Below, one piece after another: positions 50,201 to 58,698 of a stretch of DNA of 62,007 bases; the stretch's first letter is position 1, and every line of letters begins with the position of its first letter. A program made the position numbers and the translations under genes. Origin of the DNA: a virus; the IMG/VR virus record IMGVR_UViG_3300046323_000511, positions 1 to 62,007 of that record; one strand, given 5' to 3'. The notes under the pieces were generated by a model that saw only the letters and a list, made by a program, of their open reading frames with translations, was not told the origin of the DNA and did not search any database.

Positions 50201-50411
50201 TGTCCGTTCCACCTGCCACAGTTAGGTCTTCTATTTGTACGGTAGGCGTACTCCATCTGCCTTCTGTGTGATGAAAAATCAATGAATCGTAATCATCAAA
50301 TGTTTCCATCACAATATAAGCGCCATTCATAGTGCGTTCTATGCCTGGTGTTAATATAAATGTGAATGATCCAGATGTATTTAGTATAAGTTCCAATGCA
50401 ACTGCGGCCAT
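47286..50411 (-). CDS. Large fibre/receptor-binding-region protein, 1041 aa
   Basis: A 1041-residue Ser/Thr/Gly-rich beta protein. A glycine linker (SGGSGGGGGG, near 90-100) follows the N-terminal attachment domain. Two successive units each contain ATDSTSSW (about 118-160), a tandem duplication. The middle (RIGLYNALNGFFIGYNGTTF) matches a type seen in many uncultured phage fibre proteins, and the C-terminus contains a domain with SVAHNLNIGDEVIFL. Likely a fibre that determines host range. Confidence 0.7.
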   Translation of the reverse strand: MAAVALELILNTSGSFTFILTPGIERTMNGAYIVMETFDDYDSLIFHHTEGRWSTPTVQIEDLTVAGGTDKATKVDVLKNVFKIGTSGGSGGGGGGDASATNQVEGNDRLGALTSPSATDSTSSWSLNSLMRGFLNRIGAVNDARATDSTSSWTVNALLKGLYNLLSGVLAIRGTRSNAGTDAELGASHLTIGGSDGVNLKRILTDPTGKIKTFQDAGDKDIFGALVTTSRQPQVNIQFNTAFLNTLVNIIASGGASGAVNPINGFATFSSGTGTTASISATSQNSVVYQSGSEIFAEFTADFTTPTSASSFQRIGLYNALNGFFIGYNGTTFGIGSRLNGVDTIVPQVSFSVDTLLGVAGSLFSRNNVAEAINFTRFNIYRIRFGWLGIASVFFEALSPDGVWVTFHRILFPNTLLTASVANPNLPVSLEISKTAADATNLQIGTACWAAGITGTIVPQSLTPPLRNSQAVVVTPAQQQIFRTTFSKTIPAGVDSEFWNLIQVGAGQTIAQSGGALVLNAQTTINSETIIRSNRTFMGSFVLRAQTLLSQRNANNNFFIELVDIIGDGLAVTVNSATSITVTFPPTFLVDSTFVGQSMYIGAFQGFTGVTALGGRYAIASVSGQAVTFTVASFATGADNTGTCSVFGWNYHQIVYTGASATAVNYDSQRRGWNSGATVATINTTASPGHMAIMGSEDSNAYLADQLVASGTILPILPRASRVVNIADESAPLFLQIRSLNGNTAPTNTIWTVGMIGLENFSTQAVNITNSKVQGANTAQNVSLLSPIPTGGNTIGNIGTLAGGQTAHSSPSTGALVRIGGRVAVAADTTLVAGDASDLLISSAQQAIVKLDSITELDFNRTAIWTVGSGTARVAKNAPPAGTRNYIKQLTLSAFDLLADLTVRIQDDGMSVTTVSASVMTTSVAHNLNIGDEVIFLLVGGITGIVDGGRYYVLTVPSTTTFTISILPNAGLAIGVGGTGGGSFLNKIHFRFKAPLGDSNLTFNFPSGIRGALNRPIEIGTNSIEIVTGEITFNVSGYTGL

Positions 50412-50426
50412 CGTATTCTTTTGTTT

Positions 50427-51263
50427 TTAATTTACTAATGTTTCTAATATCCCTATGGCTGTCTTGCCACTTCTGGATTTCAAATATTTTATCAATGTCT
50501 CGGTTTTGTCTTCACCCGGGATTGCCTTACAGATAGTCTCATCCTTACCACCATCCTTGTATGTCCATTCCGAATTGCTGTATTTGATAATTGATTTTGA
50601 AATCAATCTACTCACCATATCTTCGATATTCGCCTCTTTTTCGGATTTTGATTTTTCCAAAAACTCCGTGGGATTCCTTGTTGCCCTTGTTAGTAAATCG
50701 TGTCTCAACTCGACTTCATCATATCCCTCTGGATTCATTTTATAGGCTTTCGCAATCTCCGAAATCTTGGCAAAATCTGCCGTCTTGGCAATTGTCTTTG
50801 CTTTCTCCAAAATATTATCCTTCTCTATCTCCGCCATTGCGGCCTTCTTAGAATCTACCCGTCTGAACTTTTTAATTACAGATGGATCGGCATAAGGATT
50901 TGATTCGTTTTCATCAGATGCCTCCAAAAATTTGAACAGGTTTTGTTGCTTGTAGTTAACCACCAACGATCCATTGGTAATGCCTATATGGTTTGTTACG
51001 GGTTTGTAATCACCATTATCTTTTAGTTCCCATTTCTCTATGTATTGGATAAAATATGGTTTCTTTGTTTGGGGATTAATAATTTGATGTTGGTGTGAAA
51101 GGCCTTGGTAAGGTTTCACTATGGGCTTGCCACCATTGCCGTCAGCCGATCTTAACCCTTCGTTTCCTAGATATACGTATCTAGCGTTTTCTCCTGGATT
51201 TAGTGGCTTAATCCACGGTATGTACTGTTCTTCTAATTTGTTTACGTCTACTAATGCTTCCAT
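50427..51263 (-). CDS. Virion-associated protein, 278 aa
   Basis: A 278-residue protein. Its N-terminus (IPWIKPLNPGENARYVYLGN) is beta-rich and the C-terminal half helical and charged. It lies directly after the major capsid gene, a place often used for head fibre, decoration or head-completion proteins. The start follows a purine-rich GGGAGAACAAG, one of the few possible Shine-Dalgarno-like sites. Function unknown. Confidence 0.6.
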   Translation of the reverse strand: MEALVDVNKLEEQYIPWIKPLNPGENARYVYLGNEGLRSADGNGGKPIVKPYQGLSHQHQIINPQTKKPYFIQYIEKWELKDNGDYKPVTNHIGITNGSLVVNYKQQNLFKFLEASDENESNPYADPSVIKKFRRVDSKKAAMAEIEKDNILEKAKTIAKTADFAKISEIAKAYKMNPEGYDEVELRHDLLTRATRNPTEFLEKSKSEKEANIEDMVSRLISKSIIKYSNSEWTYKDGGKDETICKAIPGEDKTETLIKYLKSRSGKTAIGILETLVN

Positions 51264-51303
51264 TTTTCTTGTTCTCCCTACTATTTATTTGTTTATTAAA
51301 AAA

Positions 51304-51331
51304 ATTGGGTGTATAGTTGTATACACCCAAT
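51304..51331 (-). terminator. Terminator after the major capsid gene
   Basis: Perfect 12-bp stem ATTGGGTGTATA/TATACACCCAAT with a four-base loop, followed by T's on the minus strand. It probably limits read-through so that capsid protein outnumbers the fibres. Confidence 0.9.
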
Positions 51332-51339
51332 CTGTATAT

Positions 51340-52716
51340 TTATTCAATGACAGCCATTCTGTTTGCTCCAAGAACTTGGAGACCTTGCTCAGTGAGATAA
51401 TCTATCTTCACAATGTCTTGGCTTCCAGTTTTCCCTTCCTCGAATGTCTGGGTACTCTGTTTAAACATACGGTTCTTGCCGTCCAACTCCTTATACCTTA
51501 CGCATATTGCAGGAGTTTTTTGTTTTTGGCCTTTCTCGTCCGTATAGGCTTGGTCATCCATTGGAAGGATAACCCCACTATTTGCATAAGAATAACCCGT
51601 GCTACCCATCAACTTAGGATGGTTGAATGTTTGAACAGTTTTATACATAAAACTGTATCCGCTTTTCTCGATTGCAGAAAATCCAAATTTGGCAGCCCTT
51701 TCTTTTCCACCTACAGCACCGTAATTGATAAGGTCGTTCTTCATCTGTGCTGTGATGAAGTTATCTATCGTTGTCGTTAAATCAATACCCAAATACATCA
51801 CATTTGACTTGGCCGCAAACTGCTTGTCAAGCGTTTTGATAATAGTATCCATATAAGCCAAAGTCATAGACGCACTTGCAAATCCATTACCTCTCTCTCT
51901 CAGCGTTGGATATAACCCTTTTGTGAAATTGATTTTTCTGGTTGGACTACCTTCAATATCTGTATACTGCTTATTGAATGCCACATCTGGCGTTTGTTGC
52001 AAAAGTAATGTCAACTGCACCTCGATCATAAAACGATCAAAGGCATCGGCTTCACCTTTGTATGTCCAGTTCTGCCCCTTTTTGCCATCACGTCCTTGTA
52101 CTGGAAACCAAGTACGGTTTGTTTCCTCGCTACCCGTCCATTCCACATTATCCTTTATGATTTGTGTGTTGAATTTGTGCTTTATGGTGTCTGGCGTTAA
52201 TGGGGTCATACCTTTAGTTCCTTCGGCAAAAGCATTACCAAAGAAAGTGATTTTATCACCTGCCACAAGTGCGCCTAATGTGTCTGTCGAAACAAGGGGT
52301 GTCAAGGTGATTGTATGTTGTTCTGCTGTCGCTTTATTCACAGCACTTACGAAAAAAGGTTTCTTATTCTTAGTTTCCCCTGTAAGGTTTACTCGTGGAT
52401 AAGATACCGATCCCCCAGCCAAATGATCTGCTGCCTCTAATCGGAATGTGATTGGATTTCCTACTCCTGCGTCTGCTACGTTGGCGAACACGCCAACATT
52501 TTGCATAAGGAAATCTTCTTCGTTGGCATACCATTCCGTTTGATCCACGGGTGCTGTTTTACCTAGGAAGATCAAATCTCGGATAAGGTTCTCGCCGGGA
52601 TATTTTTTATATAACTCGTCCAACACATTAGGTTGGTGAATTGCTGTTAGTACCGCATTTGCAAAGACGGATTGGCTAACATAATTATCGGTTGTTGCTA
52701 CTTGCCCTGAAGCCAT
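51340..52716 (-). CDS. Major capsid protein
   Basis: A 458-residue protein with typical HK97-type start and layout: helical N-terminus (FANAVLTAIHQPNVLDELYK), an E-loop-like region, a beta-rich middle and a C-terminal domain. It lies directly downstream of the scaffold gene and upstream of a very strong terminator, as expected for the most abundant virion protein. The assignment comes from position and resemblance to crAss-like capsid proteins. Confidence 0.85.
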   Translation of the reverse strand: MASGQVATTDNYVSQSVFANAVLTAIHQPNVLDELYKKYPGENLIRDLIFLGKTAPVDQTEWYANEEDFLMQNVGVFANVADAGVGNPITFRLEAADHLAGGSVSYPRVNLTGETKNKKPFFVSAVNKATAEQHTITLTPLVSTDTLGALVAGDKITFFGNAFAEGTKGMTPLTPDTIKHKFNTQIIKDNVEWTGSEETNRTWFPVQGRDGKKGQNWTYKGEADAFDRFMIEVQLTLLLQQTPDVAFNKQYTDIEGSPTRKINFTKGLYPTLRERGNGFASASMTLAYMDTIIKTLDKQFAAKSNVMYLGIDLTTTIDNFITAQMKNDLINYGAVGGKERAAKFGFSAIEKSGYSFMYKTVQTFNHPKLMGSTGYSYANSGVILPMDDQAYTDEKGQKQKTPAICVRYKELDGKNRMFKQSTQTFEEGKTGSQDIVKIDYLTEQGLQVLGANRMAVIE

Positions 52717-52750
52717 AATTTTAAATCTTTAAAAGTTTTTTAATATTTTT

Positions 52751-53896
52751 TTATCTTGTCGCTTTTGCTAGACCTATGACTTTTGCCATATCATCACTAA
52801 TAGGCTCTTTAGTACGGAAATTCGTATCGTTATTAGTCGTTCTTTCACTAGGGTTCTTCATACTTCTTAGTATCTGTTCTTTTCCAAGTGCCTTCCCGTG
52901 GTTCACGATATTCTTCACAAACTTATCAGGGTTTTCAAGAATAACGAATAATTTCGCTAGTCCATCGAAATCAACCTTTCCTGTTTGCAGATCCTTCACG
53001 TAGCTTTGTAGTTTTTGATTGATAAAGTCTGTCGGCTTATCAAATGCCTCGCTTAACATCTCTTTTGAAAACTGATAGTTGAATCCCTGCCCTTCGTCAA
53101 AACTGAATGCCACAGTTTTCTTATTAAGAAACTCTGAGGATTCTCTTGAATAAGTATCCACCGCCTCTTGGCTGATATTTATTTCGTTTTTTGCGTTGTT
53201 ACGGTTAAACTCTACCTTCTTTATATGCTTTCTAAGGTCTTCTATTTTGGTTACGGGTTCTTTTAAATAATTCTGGAATTGGATTAAGTCTTTGGCCGCT
53301 TTTTTTACTGCCGTCTTCATCTTAATCATTGAAATCTTATCTTCCTCGTCATATTCCCTAGCAAACTGATCTTCAAAGAATTCTTCTGCTTCTTCGTTAG
53401 TCAACTCTGGGTGTTCCAAAATAAAATGACTTAACAAAATCTCCTTCGGATTTGATAGGTCTGTAAAGTCTGCTTGCATAATTGCTGCCGCTTCAAAAAT
53501 ATCTATCCCCTCTTCTTTGAGTTCTTTCAGCCTAACAATTTCCGGGTCATAGTCGGGTTCTTGGATTTCTGTTTCAAAGGCATTTTCCTTGGCTTGACCA
53601 ATGAATTCCACCATCTCTTCCCAAGATTCAAAGCCCTGCCCTTCGGCAAATTGGCTTTGAAGATATTCGATTTCTTCTTCTTCGTATGCTTCTTCCTCCT
53701 GTTCGTCTGTGCCAATATCAGCATCTTGTTCACCATCGAAATCATCATTATCGTTATCTGAAAAATCGGTTATACTTCCTTCCCCTGTTTCTACTTCTTC
53801 GTCTTCCATCATTTCATCCTGTTCCTCTTGCGTATCGCCAAGGTCTGGATTATTGTTATTGATTAAGTCGAATAGTTCGGCACTTATACCTTCCAT
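52751..53896 (-). CDS. Capsid scaffolding protein
   Basis: A 381-residue, highly acidic protein. The first 130 residues are almost all Asp/Glu (QEEQDEMMEDEEVETGEG), followed by coiled-coil helices (about 200-270) and a basic C-terminus, as in scaffold proteins that bind the capsid subunit with their tail. It lies immediately before the capsid gene. Confidence 0.8.
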   Translation of the reverse strand: MEGISAELFDLINNNNPDLGDTQEEQDEMMEDEEVETGEGSITDFSDNDNDDFDGEQDADIGTDEQEEEAYEEEEIEYLQSQFAEGQGFESWEEMVEFIGQAKENAFETEIQEPDYDPEIVRLKELKEEGIDIFEAAAIMQADFTDLSNPKEILLSHFILEHPELTNEEAEEFFEDQFAREYDEEDKISMIKMKTAVKKAAKDLIQFQNYLKEPVTKIEDLRKHIKKVEFNRNNAKNEINISQEAVDTYSRESSEFLNKKTVAFSFDEGQGFNYQFSKEMLSEAFDKPTDFINQKLQSYVKDLQTGKVDFDGLAKLFVILENPDKFVKNIVNHGKALGKEQILRSMKNPSERTTNNDTNFRTKEPISDDMAKVIGLAKATR

Positions 53897-53925
53897 ATTG
53901 TTATTTAGTTTTCTACGTTAGAATC

Positions 53926-53933
53926 CAAATTTA
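53926..53933 (-). promoter_or_regulatory. -7 box upstream of the scaffold-capsid genes
   Basis: Minus-strand TAAATTTG matches TAnnTTTG 30 bases before the scaffold start. The gene-free region 53897-54096 contains only this and the terminator at 54035-54062. Confidence 0.5.
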
Positions 53934-54034
53934 TATTTTTTTTACAGATAATAAAAATACTTATTGATTATTTTTTTATAATTATTTTTATTTATAACTC
54001 ATTAATAATATTATGGAATGGAATATAATACAAT

Positions 54035-54062
54035 AAAAAAAACACGTAAAAAATTTTACGTG
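54035..54062 (-). terminator. Terminator before the scaffold-capsid operon
   Basis: Stem CACGTAAAA/TTTTACGTG with eight T's on the minus strand, ending the coiled-coil membrane protein transcript. Confidence 0.85.
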
Positions 54063-54096
54063 CTTTCCTAAACCTACTTACTAAAAAAAACGTGAA

Positions 54097-55270
54097 TCAA
54101 AAAAAGAGTTTTACAATGTCGTATATCAGTAATACCAAACCCAATAGGGAAAATCCGATATACATTTTCATTCTATTTTTTAAATATTTATTTTCATCTG
54201 CCTCGTATGCCGCCAATTTATCACTTAACTTGGAATTGTCAATTGCCTTCAGATACTCCATCGCAAGTTTGCTGTTTTGCAATTCCAAGTTCTGAATATG
54301 GTCTTTTAATCCATCGTTTACTTCCACCACTTTCTTTACTACCTCCTCTGTGATTGATGAGAATATAGTAGGGAGATGTTGACCGTCTGTTACGAGCAAG
54401 GCGCATTTCGCTTTTTTCAATTCCTCGTTCTCGACCTGTGATATTGAAAATCTGTTTTTGGTTTCTTCCAATGTTTTTTTCAATGCCTCCCACTCGCCTA
54501 TACTGACTTGTACAAATCTGGATTCCTTCAAAATCTCTGTTGCTTTTTTTTCTTTGCCAAAAAGTTTTTTTCGTGTTTGCTCATTAAGCCATTCATTATA
54601 AGTTTGTTTCTGTGTGCTTTTTACAATTTGTATTCCACTTTCATACATTAACTTTTTCCAATCCTCAACTTTTGATTGGTCTAATTCTGGTTTCTCATTA
54701 ATATAAGGGTCTACACCTAGTACATATTTTTTTTCTAGTGCTTCCTTTGCCCTATTCTCTTTTTCTAAGATTTTATTATCTAAAAACTCTTCAAGCTGTT
54801 CTAAAGTAGATTCCTTGTCATTCTTTTGTTTTTCTAGCAACTCATCGTAACCATCTACGTTTTGTCTTAAATATGCCTCTCTCTTTTCTTTTTTTTCAAG
54901 CCACTCCAAATATTTTTCTGAGGCGTATTGCAAATCTTCTTGTGAATTTTGTACCTCTTGTTTTTCTAGTTCCTCATTTACTTTATTTACTGAAGGATTA
55001 TGACCTTGCCATTCTTCTACTTGCGTTTCGCCTTGATTTACTCCGTATACACCTACCTTTGGGCCTATATATCCCATCTGTTTCCGCTTTGTATATTCAT
55101 CTTTCAAAAAATCTTGGGCTTCGCTTAAAAACTCCTTCTCTGACATTATTGTATTAGGTTCTGCTTCTGTTATTTTACCCATAGGAAAACCTTCTGCACC
55201 TTCATTGTTACGTGCCAAAAACGTGTCCTTAACTTCCTCTTCGTCTTGATTTTTACCTTTTTTTTTTCAT
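54097..55270 (-). CDS. Coiled-coil protein with C-terminal membrane anchor; A10 frame break at start
   Basis: The clear frame is 373 residues, mostly charged coiled coil (about 60-340) with one C-terminal membrane helix (IGFSLLGLVLLIYDIVKLFF). Its only listed start is TTG 55218, but the frame stays open upstream with protein-like codons (KNQDEEEVKDTF) to ATG 55270, separated only by a run of ten A's; nine A's would put that ATG, with its good A-rich leader, in frame. The run may be a sequencing error or a slippage site. It lies between the portal and scaffold genes. Function unknown. Confidence 0.65.
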
Positions 55271-55312
55271 CTTTTTATTTGTTATATGTTATTTGATAGT
55301 CGTATATTCCCA

Positions 55313-55549
55313 TTATTTAAACCTACTTAATGTTTCATTGATACTTTTAAAAACAGATTGAAAGTATATATCAATAGATTCTTCGTATTTTTCAATAGCC
55401 TCTTTCAATATCCTTGCTTTCTCGGCTTTATTTTCTTTTTTTTTCTTGAATTTAGTTACTTTTAATTTTACTATTCCTACAATCAAATCTCCCATTTGGT
55501 CAAATAAATATCCAATATTATTTTCCATTATTTTAATGTTATTTGACAT
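55313..55549 (-). CDS. Hypothetical protein, 78 aa
   Basis: A 78-residue basic helical protein (KKKKENKAEKARILKEAIEK). Its ATG overlaps the portal stop by one base, so it is translationally coupled. Possibly a small assembly factor. Confidence 0.65.
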   Translation of the reverse strand: MSNNIKIMENNIGYLFDQMGDLIVGIVKLKVTKFKKKKENKAEKARILKEAIEKYEESIDIYFQSVFKSINETLSRFK

Positions 55550-57828
55550 TACCTATAAAGATTAAACGCCACTTGTGAACTAGCTTTTTCAGCAATATTT
55601 TGGCGTTCTTGATTTCCTTTTTCAATGATAAGCTGCAATTGGTTTTCTATTTCGGCTTTCATCTTAGCCACCAATGCTTCCTGCTCCAATTGCAATTCCT
55701 CCATTCTCGCTACCTGTGCCTGTTCTGCACTCATCATCTGCATTTCCTGGTTCTGTCTCTGTGCCTCCATCGCATTAGCTTGTTTCTCTCTCTCGTATTT
55801 TGCTTCTCGTAGTTCAAGCAAAATTCTGGCTTGTTTCAAGTTATCTATCTCCATTAGGAACGATACATCGGATAGTTTTATTTGATTTCTATCTAGTGCA
55901 ATATTCATTTGTTGGTAGAATTGGTTCCAAGCTGCTTCGTCTGGCTTGTTCTCTATTCTTATCAGGTAGTTATGGCTTGTCAAGTCTTTGTTGTCCTGCC
56001 AAAAGTCCAAAGTATTTTTCCCTAATCCCTTCACCACCATTTCCTTTAGGTTGCCATTGGCTATGGTCTGCACCGCCAAGTCTGCCAAATGCTGGCAAGT
56101 TCCCTCGAATATCCTTTTCTTTGCCCTTATCAAGTGGTCGAGTGCGTTGTTTGATCCTTCTATGGCTATCTGGCTTACCCCTAATCCTGTTTTGGCTTTC
56201 GGTTGCCCTCCTGCCACTATGTCGTTGATACCTGTAAGTTCCTTCAGTAGGTTCAAGCCATTCAGTACCAATTGTGCAAATATCATCGTATCCCTACTTA
56301 GTCCGTTTTCAAGCTCCTGTATTGGCACAGCCTGGTTGTCACTTCCCCTTCTAGCTATGATTATACCCCGTTTGTAATATAGGTCAAGTAGGTCGGCTGG
56401 CTGTAGTGTAGTCCCACCGCTTCCAAGGCTTACCGCTTCTAATGCCTCAATATCAATGAACGCTCCCTTAGGGATGGCGCTATTAATCATCTGCTGCATC
56501 TTTAGCCAATTCCTTATTATGTCGTCAATCACAGGGATACATTGCTCTGTAATGGACTTATTGATTCCCTGCAATAGGTTTGGTGCATATAGTGTGAATG
56601 GCAGTTTGGTATCTGTGATATTCTCCGCAACCCTTACCATATCCTTTTGCAGTCCGTATCCAAACACATATTCTGTACCTATTATCCAGTAGCCCTTATA
56701 CACGGATTTGTAATTGGTCATGATTACCTCGTACTCACCTTTCTTCTCCCTTCTTTTTTTTACCTTTTCCTCATCCACATAAAAATCATCATCCTTCCTG
56801 TAAACCATCTTATTGCCAAATTGGTTCTTGGTAATTTCGTGTACCATTTTATCATCCGCATAGAAATAAAATTCGAGTAGCTTTGTCCGGGAATGGTCGT
56901 ATGGAAACGGGTTTCTTGAATCCTCCGAATAGTAGTTCGTAAATCCGCTTATATCGCTCTGCACATACAGTTGTCTAGATAGCAGTAGTATATTTTCATA
57001 CTCATCTTTAGTGAACTCATCCCCTGCCATTTTCCTGAGTTCCGAAAATGTTACATTGATTATTTCCCCACAATGTTGCAAGTCTTTGAATGATTCGCTG
57101 GAAAGATTGGAGACAATTAAATTGAATGGGTTTACCCTGCGTATCACAGGAAACCCGTTTTTATCAAGGTATACTTTTGACCCCCCCTTGTAGTGCAGTG
57201 CCAAATCAAGGTCTATCTCCCTCATTACATCCCCTATGTCGTTTTGGTATAGTAGTGATTCCAAAAGCATCTCTAGTTCCATCTCCATCCTTATCTTGGG
57301 ATTCATCCTTAGGTCTGCCTCTATCTCCTCGGCATTGATGGCAACTCTTCCCACTATGTTTTCATCCTCAAACAAGTCTTTGCTTGCATCCTCTCCCAAT
57401 ACTTTTTGCAGATACAAGCCTAGCTTTATCTTGGCCTCGTAGTTTTTTTTAATATCTATCGCTAGTGGGTCAAATGCTTGTGCCATTACATTGTACCCTA
57501 CATCTCCTAGCTTTGCTGTAATCACATTGATAAACTTTGCCCAAAAGTTGGGGGGAGTATACTGAATTGGTATCATCCAGGTTTCGTCCCCGTTATCGCA
57601 ATTGTCTGGATCGAGTATCGCCCGGTATTTCTTTTGGTCTTGTACTCCGTTGAAATAATCAATCACAGTTTCCATCACACCCCTTTTGTTATAGAACACA
57701 TTGTTGCCGTATCGCTCGTGGTGGTAGAGCATTGCTTTAGCATATTGCAATCCGTACTCTTTCAGTAGCTTGTCTTTTTGGGGAGCAGTCGGATCAGGAT
57801 ATGGCAAATGTAGGTTACTATCTGTCAT
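55549..57828 (-). CDS. Portal protein
   Basis: A 759-residue protein of the size and pattern of crAss-like podovirus portals: an N-terminal wing (YNKRGVMETVIDYFNGVQDQ), a stem/clip region with NPFNLIVSNLSSESFKDL, and the crown region with a Gly-Gly-x-Pro motif followed by SQIAIEGSNNALDHLI. The C-terminus is a Gln/Glu-rich coiled coil. Twelve copies form the DNA channel at the head vertex. It overlaps the 92-residue gene by 11 bases. Confidence 0.88.
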   Translation of the reverse strand: MTDSNLHLPYPDPTAPQKDKLLKEYGLQYAKAMLYHHERYGNNVFYNKRGVMETVIDYFNGVQDQKKYRAILDPDNCDNGDETWMIPIQYTPPNFWAKFINVITAKLGDVGYNVMAQAFDPLAIDIKKNYEAKIKLGLYLQKVLGEDASKDLFEDENIVGRVAINAEEIEADLRMNPKIRMEMELEMLLESLLYQNDIGDVMREIDLDLALHYKGGSKVYLDKNGFPVIRRVNPFNLIVSNLSSESFKDLQHCGEIINVTFSELRKMAGDEFTKDEYENILLLSRQLYVQSDISGFTNYYSEDSRNPFPYDHSRTKLLEFYFYADDKMVHEITKNQFGNKMVYRKDDDFYVDEEKVKKRREKKGEYEVIMTNYKSVYKGYWIIGTEYVFGYGLQKDMVRVAENITDTKLPFTLYAPNLLQGINKSITEQCIPVIDDIIRNWLKMQQMINSAIPKGAFIDIEALEAVSLGSGGTTLQPADLLDLYYKRGIIIARRGSDNQAVPIQELENGLSRDTMIFAQLVLNGLNLLKELTGINDIVAGGQPKAKTGLGVSQIAIEGSNNALDHLIRAKKRIFEGTCQHLADLAVQTIANGNLKEMVVKGLGKNTLDFWQDNKDLTSHNYLIRIENKPDEAAWNQFYQQMNIALDRNQIKLSDVSFLMEIDNLKQARILLELREAKYEREKQANAMEAQRQNQEMQMMSAEQAQVARMEELQLEQEALVAKMKAEIENQLQLIIEKGNQERQNIAEKASSQVAFNLYR

Positions 57829-58096
57829 TTCTTATTATTTTTGGAAATTTTTCTGTGGCGTTTTTTAAATTGAGGAAACTCTTGTAGATATACCTGTTAT
57901 TGATGACAAGTTTCTTTGTTTTTTTAGAGTTTATATCTACGGATACCTCTACTTCTGCTTCTTTAATTTCTCCTGTCTGTGTATCGTACTGGAATATCCT
58001 TTGTCCCTTGTAGGGTTTTATCCTTCCCACGAACTTCTGCTGTTTGATGTATCCCATTTGGGCAGTTTCTTTATCTTTATTATTTAGTATTTCCAT
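57818..58096 (-). CDS. Hypothetical basic protein, 92 aa
   Basis: A 92-residue basic protein (VGRIKPYKGQRIFQYDTQTG), beta-rich, coupled to the portal gene by an 11-base overlap. The region could be a head-morphogenesis accessory. No known family. Confidence 0.65.
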   Translation of the reverse strand: MEILNNKDKETAQMGYIKQQKFVGRIKPYKGQRIFQYDTQTGEIKEAEVEVSVDINSKKTKKLVINNRYIYKSFLNLKNATEKFPKIIRNDR

Positions 58097-58139
58097 ATAT
58101 TTTTAAACCAAAAATAATTTTTTTTATTTATATTAAAAA

Positions 58140-58211
58140 ATATACAACTATATTTATTATTCATCGTTAATCATAAGTAAGTAATAAGTAATAAACATAA
58201 ATTAAAAACAA
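58140..58211 (+). promoter_or_regulatory. Module-type promoter P7 of the secreted protein
   Basis: ACAACTATATTTATTA (box at 58149-58156), ATCGTTAATCATAAGTAAGT and an A-rich leader. It resembles P6, though spacing differs. Confidence 0.5.
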
Positions 58212-58682
58212 ATGAAAAATCTAAATTTCCGTTATTTGCTAGTAGGTATAATCGCTTTCGTAGTTTTATTTTGCAACATCACATTTGCCCAAAAGAACTA
58301 CTATTTAGCTATTGAAAGCAAGGTAGGTAATGAAAGAACATTCCAAATGAATTTAGAGAAAAAAACGACAACCATTGTGTTATCTAAAAAAGATAGTCTT
58401 GGTATTAATGTCAAATGTTTTGAGGATGCGGCTTTTTCAAAACTATCCGATTTGCAACCTGTTACCATCGAATTAGGCAAATTATCTAATGGCGAATACA
58501 TTTCTCTTGGCACTTATCCCAATAATATTGTACTTGCCACACTAGATTTAGGCTATTTAGAAAATGATGTTTTATTCATAACGACTGATAAGTTTGATGG
58601 TGATTCAGGAAAATTAAAAGCCTGTTTAGGGATATACCTTCTTCCCGAAAATTTTGAGGCAAAAAAAAGGGGACTTAAATAG
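58212..58682 (+). CDS. Exported protein, likely moron, 156 aa
   Basis: A 156-residue protein with a clear signal peptide: basic start (MKNLNFR), hydrophobic core (YLLVGIIAFVVLFCNITF), and an AQ|K cleavage site near residue 27. The mature part is beta-rich and globular (YYLAIESKVG; TTTIVLSKKD). It stands alone on the plus strand between the terminase and portal genes, with its own promoter and a two-way terminator: a typical lysogenic-conversion gene that changes the host envelope or periplasm. Its function is not recognised. Confidence 0.75.
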   Translation: MKNLNFRYLLVGIIAFVVLFCNITFAQKNYYLAIESKVGNERTFQMNLEKKTTTIVLSKKDSLGINVKCFEDAAFSKLSDLQPVTIELGKLSNGEYISLGTYPNNIVLATLDLGYLENDVLFITTDKFDGDSGKLKACLGIYLLPENFEAKKRGLK

Positions 58683-58693
58683 CCCCTTTTTTT
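58661..58693. terminator. Bidirectional terminator after the exported-protein gene
   Basis: Stem AAAAGGGG/CCCCTTTT with A- and T-runs on both sides, overlapping the 3' end of the moron and abutting the convergent gene. Confidence 0.9.
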
Positions 58694-58698
58694 ATTGA

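Noticed and set aside
40512-50411. Diversity-generating retroelement at the fibre genes
   Set aside because: No reverse transcriptase gene and no template/variable repeat pair were seen anywhere in the window.
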